From contig CAVQEG010000001.1 in assembly GCA_963711465.1 (NCBI GenBank), forward strand, positions 3,137,622 through 3,201,621: a DNA stretch of 64,000 bases, in the 5' to 3' direction. The position numbers and the translations under genes were made by a program. The notes under the pieces were generated by a model. The model did not search any database. It saw nothing but the letters and a program-made list of their open reading frames with translations, and was not told the DNA's origin. Source of the DNA: CAVQEG01 sp963711465. Its GTDB lineage: Bacteria > Bacteroidota > Ignavibacteria > OLB7. Of this stretch, positions 1-9,119 are shown in pieces (within the stretch, counting starts at the first letter, position 1; each line of letters opens with the position of its first letter).

Positions 1-2526
1 GATCTCGATCGTGCCCGTGCGCTCCAGCGTATAACAGACGGTCGTATCGCAGGTGCGGCAGAGGGTATCGGTGAACGTATAGCGCACGCACACCTTGATC
101 GTATCGCGGCAGCGCCATCCGAGGGAGGAACCCGGGAAGGCCAGCTGCAGTCCGATCGATCCTCCGGCATAATTCACACCGGCGGGCACATTGCCCCAGC
201 TCACCTGCGCCGTCGGAGGCGTAATTCCGGAGTTCAACGGGAGCGAAGGCGAAATTGCCGCGCCGGTTATCAGTGCTGCCATTGCACCACCACCGCCGTT
301 ATTCACATACGACCACTGCCCGTTGACGAATTTCGGACACCACTGATCGCTTCGATTGACGCTGAGAATGGTCGCCGAGGCCGACATGATCGGACCCGGC
401 GTCACGGTGACGCTGGAAGTGAGATTGGCCGCGCCGTTTCCGATCTGCCGGAATTTCGTCTGCCGTATCAGGAAGTCGACGCTGTCACAGCAGTCGTGGC
501 AGCTCGGCAGCGTAATGCAGAGCGTGTCGGGTGGACAGCACCACTGGAAATCCTGCTGGAGTTTCTTGCCGTGAATCTGCACCACGATGCAGACGGTCGC
601 TCCAGGCACCGCATTCGGCCCGCTGATGGTGAAGTGGAGCGCACCCGAGGTGGAGCCGTACCCAAGCGTCGGCGAGAGCGGCACGAGCATCGGTGTGACG
701 TACACGCCGCCCGTGATCGGATAGGCAGCCACGTTCTCCGCCGGCAGCGTGTACGGCGGCAGCGAGAACGCGCTGTTGTTCGTAACCGTGAACGAGAGGT
801 CGTAGGTGGACCCGTTCGGGCCGCTCTGCTGACAGTCGATGGTCGTATCACCAAGCGAAATGCACGGCGGAATTGGCGGCGGCATTGCCGGGCAGTCGAA
901 CATCACGGTGTCCTTGCAGACAGTTCCATCGGCAGCGTGGAAGGAGACTTCGACGAGTTCCGGCGGTGACACCGTGGAATACATGCAGAAGCGAAGTCCG
1001 GTAACGGTACCGCCCGGAATCGTACCTGCAGAATCCCACGTCGCCATCGTACCCGAATTGGTAACGTTCCATCCGCTCGGACCGATGACGCCGGTGAAGG
1101 CGACGCCCGATGAGAGGAGCTGTCCCGAAATGGAGCTGAACGCACCAGGCGTAATTCCGGTGATGGTCAGTTCCCAGCAGCACATTTTCGAACCGTCGGC
1201 GCCCTGAACGGCTTTCGCATTGACGCGAATGCTGTCGCAGATATCGTGGCTTTGAATTCCACAGTTCTTGAACACCTCGATATCGCCGATCTGCAGCTTA
1301 TCGACCTGTGTGACATCGCCATCGGCGTCGATGAAGACGCTCTGGGCTGCGCCTCCGCCGCTGGCGGGTATGCGCGCGAAGCCGTAGATGTAGTCACCGA
1401 ACGCGTAGTGGAGCGCATCGCCGGAGACCCAGACGGCGCTGTCGCAATCGACGGGCAGACGTGTATTGGGATCAACGGAACCGTATCCGTAATCGCAGCC
1501 GCCGGCGGAATTATTTCCCACGGAATACGCACCGACCGAGAACGTATTGGAGCTCGGCACCCAGGTGCCGGCCGTCTCGACGTATTCCAGCAACCGGGAC
1601 TGATGGGCGCTCGGGTAGAGCGGGTTGTTGGACTGTCCGGACATGGAGCGTTCGGCCAGGAGCATCCGACCGGAGCCGTTGAAGGCGATGTCGGAGACGG
1701 GATTGGAGTACTGATTTCCGCCAAGCGACGGCAGGGAGATCTCGAGCTGTTCGCTGCCGGTGAAATCGCCGGAGCCATCGAGTGCGACCGACCAGATCTC
1801 GTTTGCAGTCGCAGCGCTGTAGTGGCCCCATCCCTGATCCTCCACCCAGCGGGAGAAGTAGACCGTATCGTTATAGACGCCGATGCCCCAGACACGCTCG
1901 CCGAGCGGAGCGATACCGGCGGCGCAGCCGTCGGGGGAGAAGGGATCAAATGAATCCTGGACCACGCCCGCCATGTTGATCCGGTAGATCTTGCCGTCTT
2001 CGAAGTTCGTGACGAAGAACTGGTTGTGGGCTGCGTCGAAGGCAATGTTGCCGAGACCGACCGAGTCGTTGGGCAACGTGGTCGTGCCGTTGACCGCGGC
2101 GCAGGGGGAATAGACGGTCGTGACCCAGTTGGTGATCATACCGGTGACGCCATCGATTTTGTAGATGGCGCCCGAGCCGCCGGGTCCGTTCGGAGGCGCG
2201 CTCTGGGCATAGACGCCGGTGGCGGTCACGTAGAAATTGCCTGCGGCATCGAAGGCAATGCCGAAGATCTCGCCAAGGTTGGTAGCGGTCCAATTGGCGG
2301 TTGGGCCATGCGAACCCGGAGGCATCCAGTTGGCGTTGAGCGGCTGCAGGTTGGCGTTCCGGATATCCATCAGCCCCATGACGAAGTGTCCGGGGTTGGC
2401 GCCGGAGTAACAGGTGCCGACGGCGTATCCGTTGAGCACGGGTTGAGCGAACAGGTCGGACGCCGCGCACGAGGCCACGATCACCAGTGCGATGATCGGT
2501 GCGGTAAGGCGTGGGAAGAAGCGCAT
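1..2526 (-). CDS. Secreted beta-propeller-like surface protein, C-terminus beyond the window
   Basis: The reading frame is open from ATG at 2526 to the window edge (842 codons, no stop), so the C-terminus is missing. Residues 1-28 form a signal peptide (MRFFPRL, a hydrophobic core, cut near LFA/QP). Residues about 30-390 contain propeller-blade-like segments such as IAFDAAGNFYVT, IYKIDG and KIYRINMAG, in the style of NHL/SMP-30 repeats. From about residue 410 there are Cys-rich beta modules with recurring CC and C-x2-C pairs (for example MCCWELTITG and RTCDTTVC). No catalytic motif is visible. Modules of this kind are common in large exported proteins of FCB bacteria, and a type IX sorting domain may lie beyond the edge. 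Exported structural or adhesive protein; exact function unknown. Confidence 0.8.
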   Translation of the reverse strand, partial: MRFFPRLTAPIIALVIVASCAASDLFAQPVLNGYAVGTCYSGANPGHFVMGLMDIRNANLQPLNANWMPPGSHGPTANWTATNLGEIFGIAFDAAGNFYVTATGVYAQSAPPNGPGGSGAIYKIDGVTGMITNWVTTVYSPCAAVNGTTTLPNDSVGLGNIAFDAAHNQFFVTNFEDGKIYRINMAGVVQDSFDPFSPDGCAAGIAPLGERVWGIGVYNDTVYFSRWVEDQGWGHYSAATANEIWSVALDGSGDFTGSEQLEISLPSLGGNQYSNPVSDIAFNGSGRMLLAERSMSGQSNNPLYPSAHQSRLLEYVETAGTWVPSSNTFSVGAYSVGNNSAGGCDYGYGSVDPNTRLPVDCDSAVWVSGDALHYAFGDYIYGFARIPASGGGAAQSVFIDADGDVTQVDKLQIGDIEVFKNCGIQSHDICDSIRVNAKAVQGADGSKMCCWELTITGITPGAFSSISGQLLSSGVAFTGVIGPSGWNVTNSGTMATWDSAGTIPGGTVTGLRFCMYSTVSPPELVEVSFHAADGTVCKDTVMFDCPAMPPPIPPCISLGDTTIDCQQSGPNGSTYDLSFTVTNNSAFSLPPYTLPAENVAAYPITGGVYVTPMLVPLSPTLGYGSTSGALHFTISGPNAVPGATVCIVVQIHGKKLQQDFQWCCPPDTLCITLPSCHDCCDSVDFLIRQTKFRQIGNGAANLTSSVTVTPGPIMSASATILSVNRSDQWCPKFVNGQWSYVNNGGGGAMAALITGAAISPSLPLNSGITPPTAQVSWGNVPAGVNYAGGSIGLQLAFPGSSLGWRCRDTIKVCVRYTFTDTLCRTCDTTVCYTLERTGTIEI

Positions 2527-2718
2527 GGAAGACCTCGGAATGAGACAATCGGAATGGTAGGGGTCGTGCCGTGGAGGAACGGCAGCGGACGACCGGGTGG
2601 GAAATGGGAAGCAACCACCCGGCGGGCAGCAACAGCACGTCGGACCGAAATCAAAAATTCGGACGGGTCTGGGGGAGGTGGGGTGGCCGCGAATATACGC
2701 GTTCGGCTCGTTCCGCCG

Positions 2719-3105
2719 TTACCGTACGTGGTAGACCGTGACGTCGTCGTCGCTCTCGCCGATGCGGATGCGGGTGACGCCCTCGAGTTCGGCAGGATAT
2801 CCGTTGAACGTGCTCTGGAGAATTGCCATGGCGACCGGGCCGAGTCCGAAGAATCCCAGGCAGAAGACCATGAGGAACGTACCGAGCGCCGAGCGCTGAT
2901 CGTACGTGAGCTCCTCGACCGCCTCGCTGTATTTCCACAACCAGAAGAGGTTGGCGATCGGCACGATCAGCAGCCAGGACGTGGGGATCGTGGTGCCGAC
3001 CATTTCGTTGAGATCGCGCTTGGTCTGCACCATCCAGATCAGCGAGTAGATCCCGAACGTGATGTACGGCAGGAAGAGGACGGCAAGCGGATTCCGGTTT
3101 CGCAT
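2719..3105 (-). CDS. DUF4234-type small membrane protein
   Basis: A 128-residue protein. The start at 3105 is preferred over a longer ATG at 3144 because GGAG lies about 9 bases upstream and MRNRNPLAVLFLP matches the usual DUF4234 N-terminus. Three hydrophobic segments are visible (roughly residues 7-25, 42-58 and 72-95), with the family-like pattern FGIYSLIWMVQTKRDLNEM after the first. The tail is short, charged and cytoplasmic-like. The family has no established function. It is transcribed in the same direction as the propeller protein (stop-to-start gap of 192 bases) and divergently from the ATP-grasp gene. Confidence 0.8.
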   Translation of the reverse strand: MRNRNPLAVLFLPYITFGIYSLIWMVQTKRDLNEMVGTTIPTSWLLIVPIANLFWLWKYSEAVEELTYDQRSALGTFLMVFCLGFFGLGPVAMAILQSTFNGYPAELEGVTRIRIGESDDDVTVYHVR

Positions 3106-3406
3106 CGTGATACTCCATCGTTGCATGAAGAGGATGAGCGGCAATGTAGCGCGCCGCAGCGAAGTTCGCTACGGTACCCGCATCCGACCGGTTGCGACCG
3201 CCGGAGCGTCCACCGCCGGACCTCGCGATTTGGCCCCCTGTTTGCCGTTGCGTAATCTCTTTCGTGGCGGGGGTGTCGATTCGATGGCGGTGATTGCGGG
3301 ATTCGATGGTGGCGGGGGGCGATTCGATGGCGGGGGTGCTGCGGGGCGGTTGTTGTTCGGACGGGTTGCTGTCCACACCTATCACAGAGAATGGAGGTAG
3401 TGTCTC
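3106..3406. other. Divergent intergenic region with short G-rich direct repeats
   Basis: About 300 bases between the divergently transcribed DUF4234 and ATP-grasp genes. No gene is seen. It holds three near copies of GATTCGATGGCGG at 3278-3290, 3300-3312 and 3321-3333, spaced 22 and 21 bases apart and embedded in G-rich sequence. It must carry both promoters, but I cannot assign either convincingly. The ATP-grasp start has a clear GGAGG about 10 bases upstream. Confidence 0.6.
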
Positions 3407-4627
3407 ATGGCTGGTTGTTTTGCGTTGCTGGGCTGGAGTCTGCAGGTGATCGAGAGTGCACGGAAACTGGGTCGGCCGTATGTCGTCGTTTCGTTCCCCG
3501 ACTTCGAAAGCTATGCACGGGAACATGACATACCCTTCGTTCCGTGGAATTTCAACGAGTGGAGCGATCAGTCGAACTCCCTGTTGCTCGCAGAACGACT
3601 CAGGGAGTACGACGTCGATGTCGCCGTGCCGCTGTTCGAGGAGACGGTCGAATGGGCCGGGGCGCTCAACTCGATCTACCGCAACGATCCGCGCGTGCTC
3701 AACCGCGCGCTGCTCTTCCGCAACAAGGCCATGATGAAGCGCAAGGCTCTGCTCGGTGGTTTGCGTGTCGGTCTCTTCGAAGAGGTCTTTACGCGCGAGC
3801 AGGTGCAGACATTCCTCAAACGCCTCAACGAGGCGCAGCTGCAGTTGCCGGGAGAGGAGGACTACTGGGTTCACCTGAAACCCTTCGCCGCAGCCGGAAC
3901 CGTCGGCCACAAGCTGATTCGCAGTCAGTCCGACATCATGTTGAAGATCGACGACGACGACTTCCCCTGTCTGATCGAGAGCCACCTTCCGGGACGCGAA
4001 TTCTCCTGCGAGGCCTTCATACACGGCGGCGAAGTGAAATTCCTCAACATCACGGAATACGTGCATCTGGGGCACTCGAATTTTGCCCCTCCGGGAACCG
4101 AGCTGGAGGCAAAGCGGCCGGTAATTAAAAAGGCGGTCGAAAAGCTCGTCAAGACGTTCGGCATCGAATACGGAATGATCCATCCCGAGTGGTTCATCGA
4201 CGCCGACGACGAAATCAGCTTCGGTGAGGTCGCTGCGCGAATTCCCGGCGGACACATCCTGGAGCTTTCCTCCAAGGCGTTCGACTACGACGCGCTCGCC
4301 GCGTTCATCCTCTGTCACGACCCGAAGGCGACGCCCGAGGAGATCGCCGCGGTGCTGCCTTCAGCGCAATACAAGCCGGAGGATTACTGGGGATGCGTGA
4401 TGGTCTATCCGGAGGAGGGACAGATCGAGCGGCTGGAAATTCCCGATGAATTGCTCGAGGATCCGTACTACGTCGAGCACACGCTCGTGCCGCCGATCAG
4501 CCAGCAGAAGGTGCAGGCACGCGAGGGTTTCGGCAACCATTTCGGCACCGTCTTCTTCCGCGGGCCCGACCCCGAACGCATGCGCGAGATACTCCTCCAC
4601 TACGAAGGCGTCGCCTTCTACGTCTAG
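3407..4627 (+). CDS. ATP-grasp domain protein, probable carboxylate-amine ligase
   Basis: 406 residues; start supported by GGAGG in the sequence before ATG 3407. The N-terminal 100 residues look like a pre-ATP-grasp Rossmann-like domain. The central and C-terminal part has ATP-grasp features: a lysine-bearing strand (HLKPFAAAGTVGHK), an acidic hinge (CLIESHLPGREFSCEAF) and the metal/phosphate motif around E274-R278 (FGEVAARIPGG). Family members join a carboxylate to an amine or thiol using ATP through an acyl-phosphate. The substrate cannot be told. A 310-base gap separates it from the next gene on the same strand, which may be a functional partner. It is not one of the classic biosynthetic ligases (PurD, PurK, Ddl, CarB) by length or motif. 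Confidence 0.85.
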   Translation: MAGCFALLGWSLQVIESARKLGRPYVVVSFPDFESYAREHDIPFVPWNFNEWSDQSNSLLLAERLREYDVDVAVPLFEETVEWAGALNSIYRNDPRVLNRALLFRNKAMMKRKALLGGLRVGLFEEVFTREQVQTFLKRLNEAQLQLPGEEDYWVHLKPFAAAGTVGHKLIRSQSDIMLKIDDDDFPCLIESHLPGREFSCEAFIHGGEVKFLNITEYVHLGHSNFAPPGTELEAKRPVIKKAVEKLVKTFGIEYGMIHPEWFIDADDEISFGEVAARIPGGHILELSSKAFDYDALAAFILCHDPKATPEEIAAVLPSAQYKPEDYWGCVMVYPEEGQIERLEIPDELLEDPYYVEHTLVPPISQQKVQAREGFGNHFGTVFFRGPDPERMREILLHYEGVAFYV

Positions 4628-4937
4628 GACCGGCGCCAGGTCCGAGCATCCCGATTCTGCCCATATCCGCGGCGATTCATCGCCGCGGTCGAGGAAATCG
4701 ATACGGGAGCGAGCGTCGCTGTGGAAGCAGGGTCACTCCCGAGGCCCTTGTGGCGCGACCGAATCCCGACCGCAGCTTCCGCCGATCGTTCCTCGTTTCA
4801 TTGACTCCGGCCTTCCGTTCCGGGGGCGAACGGCGTCCCCGGCTCGGCTGAATCGGAACGCGCGTCAGACGGGTTTCCCGACTCGGCCGTCGAAGCCCGG
4901 AGTGTCCGGCACCGACCTCTCATACACGTATCCGCGA
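4628..4937. other. Intergenic stretch with one strong palindrome
   Basis: 310 bases between the ATP-grasp gene and the following gene. No convincing gene is seen; the reading frame of the downstream gene stays open through it, but codon choice there is atypical and no well-placed start is present. The only clear structure is the palindrome at 4667-4688. Confidence 0.55.
4667..4688 (+). terminator. Perfect 10-bp-stem hairpin after the ATP-grasp gene
   Basis: The arms CCGCGGCGAT and ATCGCCGCGG pair perfectly around a two-base loop, 40 bases after the ATP-grasp stop. There is no T-run behind it, so it is either a weak or Rho-assisted terminator or an operator-like palindrome. Confidence 0.4.
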
Positions 4938-6908
4938 ATGCACACGAGTACCGCCGTCCAGCAGCATACACGAAATCGATTCGACGACGCTCTCGAGGAG
5001 CTTCGCGCGGCGACGATCAAGGAGCCGTTTGCGCAGAAGCTGCTCGGGCAGATCGACGTGCTCGTGCGCTCGCGCGCGGGAATCGAGTACCTCTACAACC
5101 GGATTTCCACTCTGATCGACGCCGGCATCTTCGCGGGAACCGTCTGGGAGGCACCCGATCGGCTCGTGCCCTCCCTCGTCGGCGGTACGCTCCGCGCGGG
5201 ACCTCCGACGGCGACAATCGAGGTCGTGAGCGAACTCCGAATGCTGGCGTTTGCCAACGGCGATATCGCCTCGGAGCGAATCACCCAGGACAATGCGCGG
5301 GATTTCCTGGAAAAAGTGCTGACCGAGAATCTGAGCGTAATCTTCGGCGAACAGACCGAGGAGGGGCGCATCAACCGCGCGGAGGCGCGTGCGACGGAGA
5401 TCGCGCGCGAACTGTTCCAGGTGATCCTCGATCATATTCCGCTGGATTCCATCAAGCACCGGCTGGCCGAGGAGGTGGAGATGATCGCCGCACAGCGTCC
5501 GATCTCCACTGGCCGCGTCCGCGAGATCCTTCGACTGATCCGCGAACGCTTCACCCTGAATGATGAGGACGCAGCCGACCGACGTCTGGCCGAGTTCCTT
5601 CGCGCCGTCGGCGCACCGACCGACGCGATCGCGGAGCATCCCGATCACGCAGGTTATCGCCGCTGGCTGCGGTCGGCCGACAGCGCGGCGATCGAACGCG
5701 AGGCCCGCCTGCTGGGCGAGAGCATGAACAGCACGGGCGTGGTCTGCGAGCATCACGCCGTGTTCCTGCATGAGGTGATCGTCCCGCACCACGTAGTGCT
5801 CGCCGATGCCCTCGGACTGGATGCCGCGGGCGCCGCGGAGCTGGCGAAGCATCGCGATTCGGTGCTGGAGCTGGTCGAGGCCGCGATCTTCCCGTCGACC
5901 GCACAGAGCATCTATGGACTCTCGCGGCTGCTCAAGCGTGGTCTGCTCTCGCGGCAGCCGGTCGAAGAGGGTCTCTACCGACTGATGTCCGCGCGTCTGG
6001 ATCCGCAGGTCCGGAAGAATATTCTCCGGGGCAGTGATGACGGCCGCGATCTGCCTGCGAAACAGCTGTTGATTGCCGGAACGATCGGCGTTCTCGGACA
6101 GCCGCTCGGGATCGGCCAGGGAATGAACCCGACGTGTCAGGCCGCTCGCGGAATTTCGCTGTGGAGTCAGCACGCGCCGGGCAAGCTGCTCGCCATGATC
6201 ATTACCGCGGCGGAAACGAATAACCTCGATTATCACTTCGAGGGGAAGGTCTTGCTGAGCAAGGATCTGCAGCTGGGGCTTGCAAAGGAACTCGACTACG
6301 ATCTGGATCCGGTGTCGATCGTCCTCGTACCCCACCTCGACAGGATTTACAACGAGATGATGCGGCGTGCGTCGATCCGGGGCGAGGATCCGCACAAATT
6401 CGTCAACCCCGCCCTGTACGGTCACTGGATTCAAACAGGGTTCTGTTCCGCGTTCAATTACATCACGCAGTCGATTACGAATTACGGGGAATTCGTACGA
6501 ACGTTTTACGCGTCGCATCATCCCGACTACAACGGCGGGCACAATCTGATTTATCCGAATCCGGTGGGAATATTCATCACCTCCTCCCACGGCGTGCTGC
6601 TTGGATTCCACGCGGTGTCGTTGCTTCGCGTCGACCGGGGACCCGGCGGCGCGTACCGGGCATATTTTCTGAATCCGAACAACGAGGGGCGGCAGGACTG
6701 GGGCCAGGGGATCAAGCCGACGGTATTCGGCAACGGCGAGGTGGCCGGGGAGTCGTCGCTGCCGTTCCACGAGTTTGCCGCAAGACTCTACGCGTTCCAC
6801 TACAACGAGCTGAACATTGCCGACCGGGAGGAGATCGATCCGTCCGAGGTAGCGCGCGTGGAACGCCTTGCCCGGGAGAGTTGGGGAACGGCGTACGTGT
6901 GGATGTAG
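4938..6908 (+). CDS. Uncharacterised 656-residue protein with possible papain-like Cys/His/Asn triad
   Basis: ATG 4938 was chosen because upstream in-frame starts overlap the ATP-grasp gene. I do not recognise the family. The N-terminal 380 residues are charged and helical. The C-terminal half contains Gln-rich IGQGMNPTCQAARG with C400, then SSHGVLLGFHAV with H558, then YFLNPNNEG with N579. A Cys preceded by Gln, then His, then Asn is the order of catalytic residues in papain-fold peptidases and transglutaminases; this is only a pattern match. No signal peptide or membrane segment is visible, so it is probably cytoplasmic. It follows the ATP-grasp gene on the same strand, and a joint role in making or trimming a peptide bond is possible but unproven. 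Confidence 0.6.
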   Translation: MHTSTAVQQHTRNRFDDALEELRAATIKEPFAQKLLGQIDVLVRSRAGIEYLYNRISTLIDAGIFAGTVWEAPDRLVPSLVGGTLRAGPPTATIEVVSELRMLAFANGDIASERITQDNARDFLEKVLTENLSVIFGEQTEEGRINRAEARATEIARELFQVILDHIPLDSIKHRLAEEVEMIAAQRPISTGRVREILRLIRERFTLNDEDAADRRLAEFLRAVGAPTDAIAEHPDHAGYRRWLRSADSAAIEREARLLGESMNSTGVVCEHHAVFLHEVIVPHHVVLADALGLDAAGAAELAKHRDSVLELVEAAIFPSTAQSIYGLSRLLKRGLLSRQPVEEGLYRLMSARLDPQVRKNILRGSDDGRDLPAKQLLIAGTIGVLGQPLGIGQGMNPTCQAARGISLWSQHAPGKLLAMIITAAETNNLDYHFEGKVLLSKDLQLGLAKELDYDLDPVSIVLVPHLDRIYNEMMRRASIRGEDPHKFVNPALYGHWIQTGFCSAFNYITQSITNYGEFVRTFYASHHPDYNGGHNLIYPNPVGIFITSSHGVLLGFHAVSLLRVDRGPGGAYRAYFLNPNNEGRQDWGQGIKPTVFGNGEVAGESSLPFHEFAARLYAFHYNELNIADREEIDPSEVARVERLARESWGTAYVWM

Positions 6909-6917
6909 CCGCAGCAG

Positions 6918-7484
6918 TTACGAGGCAGGCAGCCCACGTCCCCACTGCAGCACTTCGACGCGCACCTTCGTGCGCCCGGTTTCGATGAAGCCGAGGCGTT
7001 CGGCGGCGCGGCGCGACAGGTCGAGGACCGTATGTCGGAATCGCGCGATCGCACCGTACGGACCCCGGTCGACCACCCGCACGTTCACGGCATTTCCATT
7101 CCTCAGGTTCGTCACGTGGAGAATCGTGCCGAAGGGGTAGTCGCGGTGGGCGGCGACGAGCTGATTCTGTCGAAACGGAATTCCGCTTGCGGTGCGACGT
7201 CCGTCGAATTCATCGGCGTAGAAGGTCGCCTCACCGAGGGTCGATTCGAGCGGACCGACGTCGCCTCCCTCGCCGTCCGGGTGGGGCTGGGGTGCACGGT
7301 TACTGCGCAGCACGGCGTAGTGCTCTTCGAGTCTGCGGAGCATGGATCGCGAAACGGTGTCGGCGGCCCCGGCTGCAGCGGCGGATCGTTCGGGTTGCCG
7401 GTGTTCGGCGGACTCATTGCCGCAGGCTCCGCTGCCGAGTGCGAGGGCGATGCAAAGGGTACCGAGGATGTGGCGGTAATTCAT
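6918..7484 (-). CDS. rlpA: RlpA-like lipoprotein (double-psi beta-barrel)
   Basis: 188 residues; the start is fixed by a strong GGGAGGAAGC just before ATG. The N-terminus (MNYRHILGTLC..GSGAC) is a lipoprotein-type signal with a somewhat atypical lipobox and C21 as the likely lipidated residue. Residues about 85-185 match the RlpA double-psi beta-barrel: GEATFYADEFDGRRTASG, then FGTILHVTNLRNG, then VRVVDRGPYG and DLSRRAAERLG. RlpA proteins bind or cleave stem-peptide-free glycan at the septum; the SPOR domain of the E. coli protein is absent here. It converges with the preceding gene, with 9 bases between stops, and is divergent from the methyltransferase at 7686. Confidence 0.9.
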   Translation of the reverse strand: MNYRHILGTLCIALALGSGACGNESAEHRQPERSAAAAGAADTVSRSMLRRLEEHYAVLRSNRAPQPHPDGEGGDVGPLESTLGEATFYADEFDGRRTASGIPFRQNQLVAAHRDYPFGTILHVTNLRNGNAVNVRVVDRGPYGAIARFRHTVLDLSRRAAERLGFIETGRTKVRVEVLQWGRGLPAS

Positions 7485-7599
7485 GCTTCCTCCCTGATGG
7501 TGGATTCACTGGTGTCGGTGATGGTGAAGGGAGCACGTGCAAGCACCATTCCATCGAATGCAGGCCGAACGGGGGGCTTGGTCACCGGCCGCAACTGCG

Positions 7600-7606
7600 T
7601 ACCTTG
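7600..7606 (+). promoter_or_regulatory. Possible -10 element TACCTTG
   Basis: TACCTTG lies 80 bases before the methyltransferase start at 7686, with a TTGG about 22 bases further upstream. Similar TANCTT/TANGTT elements precede several other genes here (see findings). Assignment is by pattern only. Confidence 0.25.
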
Positions 7607-7685
7607 GGGGTTTCCCCTTCTCAGCCCTGGTCGCACGGACCAACCCGCGGAAGCGGGGTCCCGTTCATTCATCGTCAGACGCATC

Positions 7686-8282
7686 ATGCCACGTCAGCGC
7701 AGCCAGCAGCCGAATTCGCGGATCCGGTTCTTCCAGGAATTCGTCAAGAACCCGAAGCAGATAGGAGCGATCATTCCCAGTTCACGCTTCCTCGAGCGGC
7801 GGGTGCTCAGGGCGGCCGGTGTAGCCAGCGCTCGGACGATCGTGGAGCTTGGTTCGGGGACGGGCGGCACGACGCGGGCGATCCTGCGGGAGATGCGCCC
7901 GGACGCGCGGCTGCTGAGCATCGAGATCAATCCGCTGCTCAACGCGATGGTTTCGCATATCAACGACGAGCGACTGATTGCGCACCTCGGGAGTGCGGAC
8001 GAACTGGAGGGAATTCTGAACCGGTACGGGCTGGACGCTCCGGAGATCGTCATCTCGGGCATCCCGTTCTCCACGATGGATCACCACATCGGTTCGCAGG
8101 TACTTCGGGCAATTTCCTCGCAGCTTGCCGAGGACGGCCGGTTCGTCGCCTATCAGTTCCGCGGTCGCGTTGCGACGATGTGTCGGCCGTTGCTGGGCTC
8201 GGAGGACGTGGAGCTGGAGCTGCGCAACATTCCGCCGATGCGCGTCTACCACTGGCGCAAGGAGGCCGAGAGCGTCGGCTGA
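7686..8282 (+). CDS. PmtA/KsgA-like class I SAM methyltransferase (phospholipid N-methyltransferase-like)
   Basis: 198 residues from ATG 7686; the frame is open further upstream, but those starts overlap the divergent rlpA. The N-terminal NPKQIGAIIPSSRFLERR block is typical of the PmtA-type phospholipid N-methyltransferases and related rRNA-dimethylase-like proteins. Motif I is IVELGSGTGGTTRAIL, the acidic ribose-binding residue is in LLSIEINPLL, and motif IV reads ISGIPFSTM. No membrane segment is seen. It probably methylates a lipid head group, but a different substrate cannot be excluded. Confidence 0.75.
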   Translation: MPRQRSQQPNSRIRFFQEFVKNPKQIGAIIPSSRFLERRVLRAAGVASARTIVELGSGTGGTTRAILREMRPDARLLSIEINPLLNAMVSHINDERLIAHLGSADELEGILNRYGLDAPEIVISGIPFSTMDHHIGSQVLRAISSQLAEDGRFVAYQFRGRVATMCRPLLGSEDVELELRNIPPMRVYHWRKEAESVG

Positions 8283-8555
8283 GACCACCGGATTCGCCGA
8301 CACGAATTTTACTGACGGCATTCTGCGGATACACGCCGGAGACGGAACGGAGAATCGATGGGTTGCTCTCCGGACTGTATGAGGCGCTGCAGATCGGGAA
8401 GCGCTGCGCTCTGCAAGTCTTGTGAAGCCGACCGAACGACCGGTGACTCGCGGGGACGGAGGGTACCGCTGCAGTAGACGAAACGGAGCGGTCCGGCCTC
8501 ATCCACCACGCAATTCCGCATCTTCCCGGTTTTCTGTCAACGACCGGGGAATCGC

Positions 8556-9098
8556 ATGCACCGCTACATCGCCCTGCTTCGCGCGATCAACGTCGGCGGC
8601 CACAACGTGAAAATGACGCGGCTTCGGGAGCTCTTCGAGGAGCTTGAATTCGACCATGTGTCCACCTACATCGCCAGCGGCAACGTGATCTTCGACGCGG
8701 ATGGCGACGAACGCGGCGTGCTGGAGAATTCGATCGAGCGTCATCTCGCCGACGCGCTCGGCTTCGAGGTGGCGACCTTTCTGCGTACGCCGGACGAGCT
8801 CGCCCCGCTCGGGAACTGGACACCGCCACGTTCACTGATGCCGCCGGAGGACGTTACCGCATTGTCGGTGGCATTTCTCAAGGAGGCACCGGATGCCGGG
8901 GCACGGGAGGCGCTGATGGCGAAGCGTTCCGACATCGATGAGTTTCACGTCGACGGCAGCCACGTCTACTGGCTCTGTCGGACGCGGGTGAGTCAGTCGA
9001 AGTTCTCCGGCGCCATCCTCGAACGCGTTCTCGGCATGCCCGCGACGATCCGGAATGACCGAACGGTTCGGGCATTGGCCGCCAGGGGGGGAGCATGA
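8556..9098 (+). CDS. DUF1697 family protein
   Basis: 180 residues, the normal family length. It opens with the hallmark HRYIALLRAINVGGHNVKM and contains YIASGNVIF, both diagnostic of DUF1697. The remaining motifs (FLRTPDELAPL, VAFLKEAPD) also fit. The biochemical role is unknown. A methyltransferase gene follows 21 bases later, so the two are likely co-transcribed. Confidence 0.9.
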   Translation: MHRYIALLRAINVGGHNVKMTRLRELFEELEFDHVSTYIASGNVIFDADGDERGVLENSIERHLADALGFEVATFLRTPDELAPLGNWTPPRSLMPPEDVTALSVAFLKEAPDAGAREALMAKRSDIDEFHVDGSHVYWLCRTRVSQSKFSGAILERVLGMPATIRNDRTVRALAARGGA

Positions 9099-9119
9099 AT
9101 TCACGGGAGCGACACGGCA

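Noticed and set aside
1246..1953. Plus-strand frame in the propeller gene region
   Set aside because: The minus strand encodes a continuous secreted protein with signal peptide; the plus frame is a shadow without a ribosome site.
2651..4318. Long minus-strand reading frame antisense to the ATP-grasp gene
   Set aside because: Product has no family-like motifs and mirrors the codon pattern of the ATP-grasp gene on the other strand; a GC-rich shadow.
4920..6800. 626-codon minus-strand frame
   Set aside because: Lies entirely antisense to the 656-residue gene, is Arg/His/Gln rich and lacks recognisable domains.
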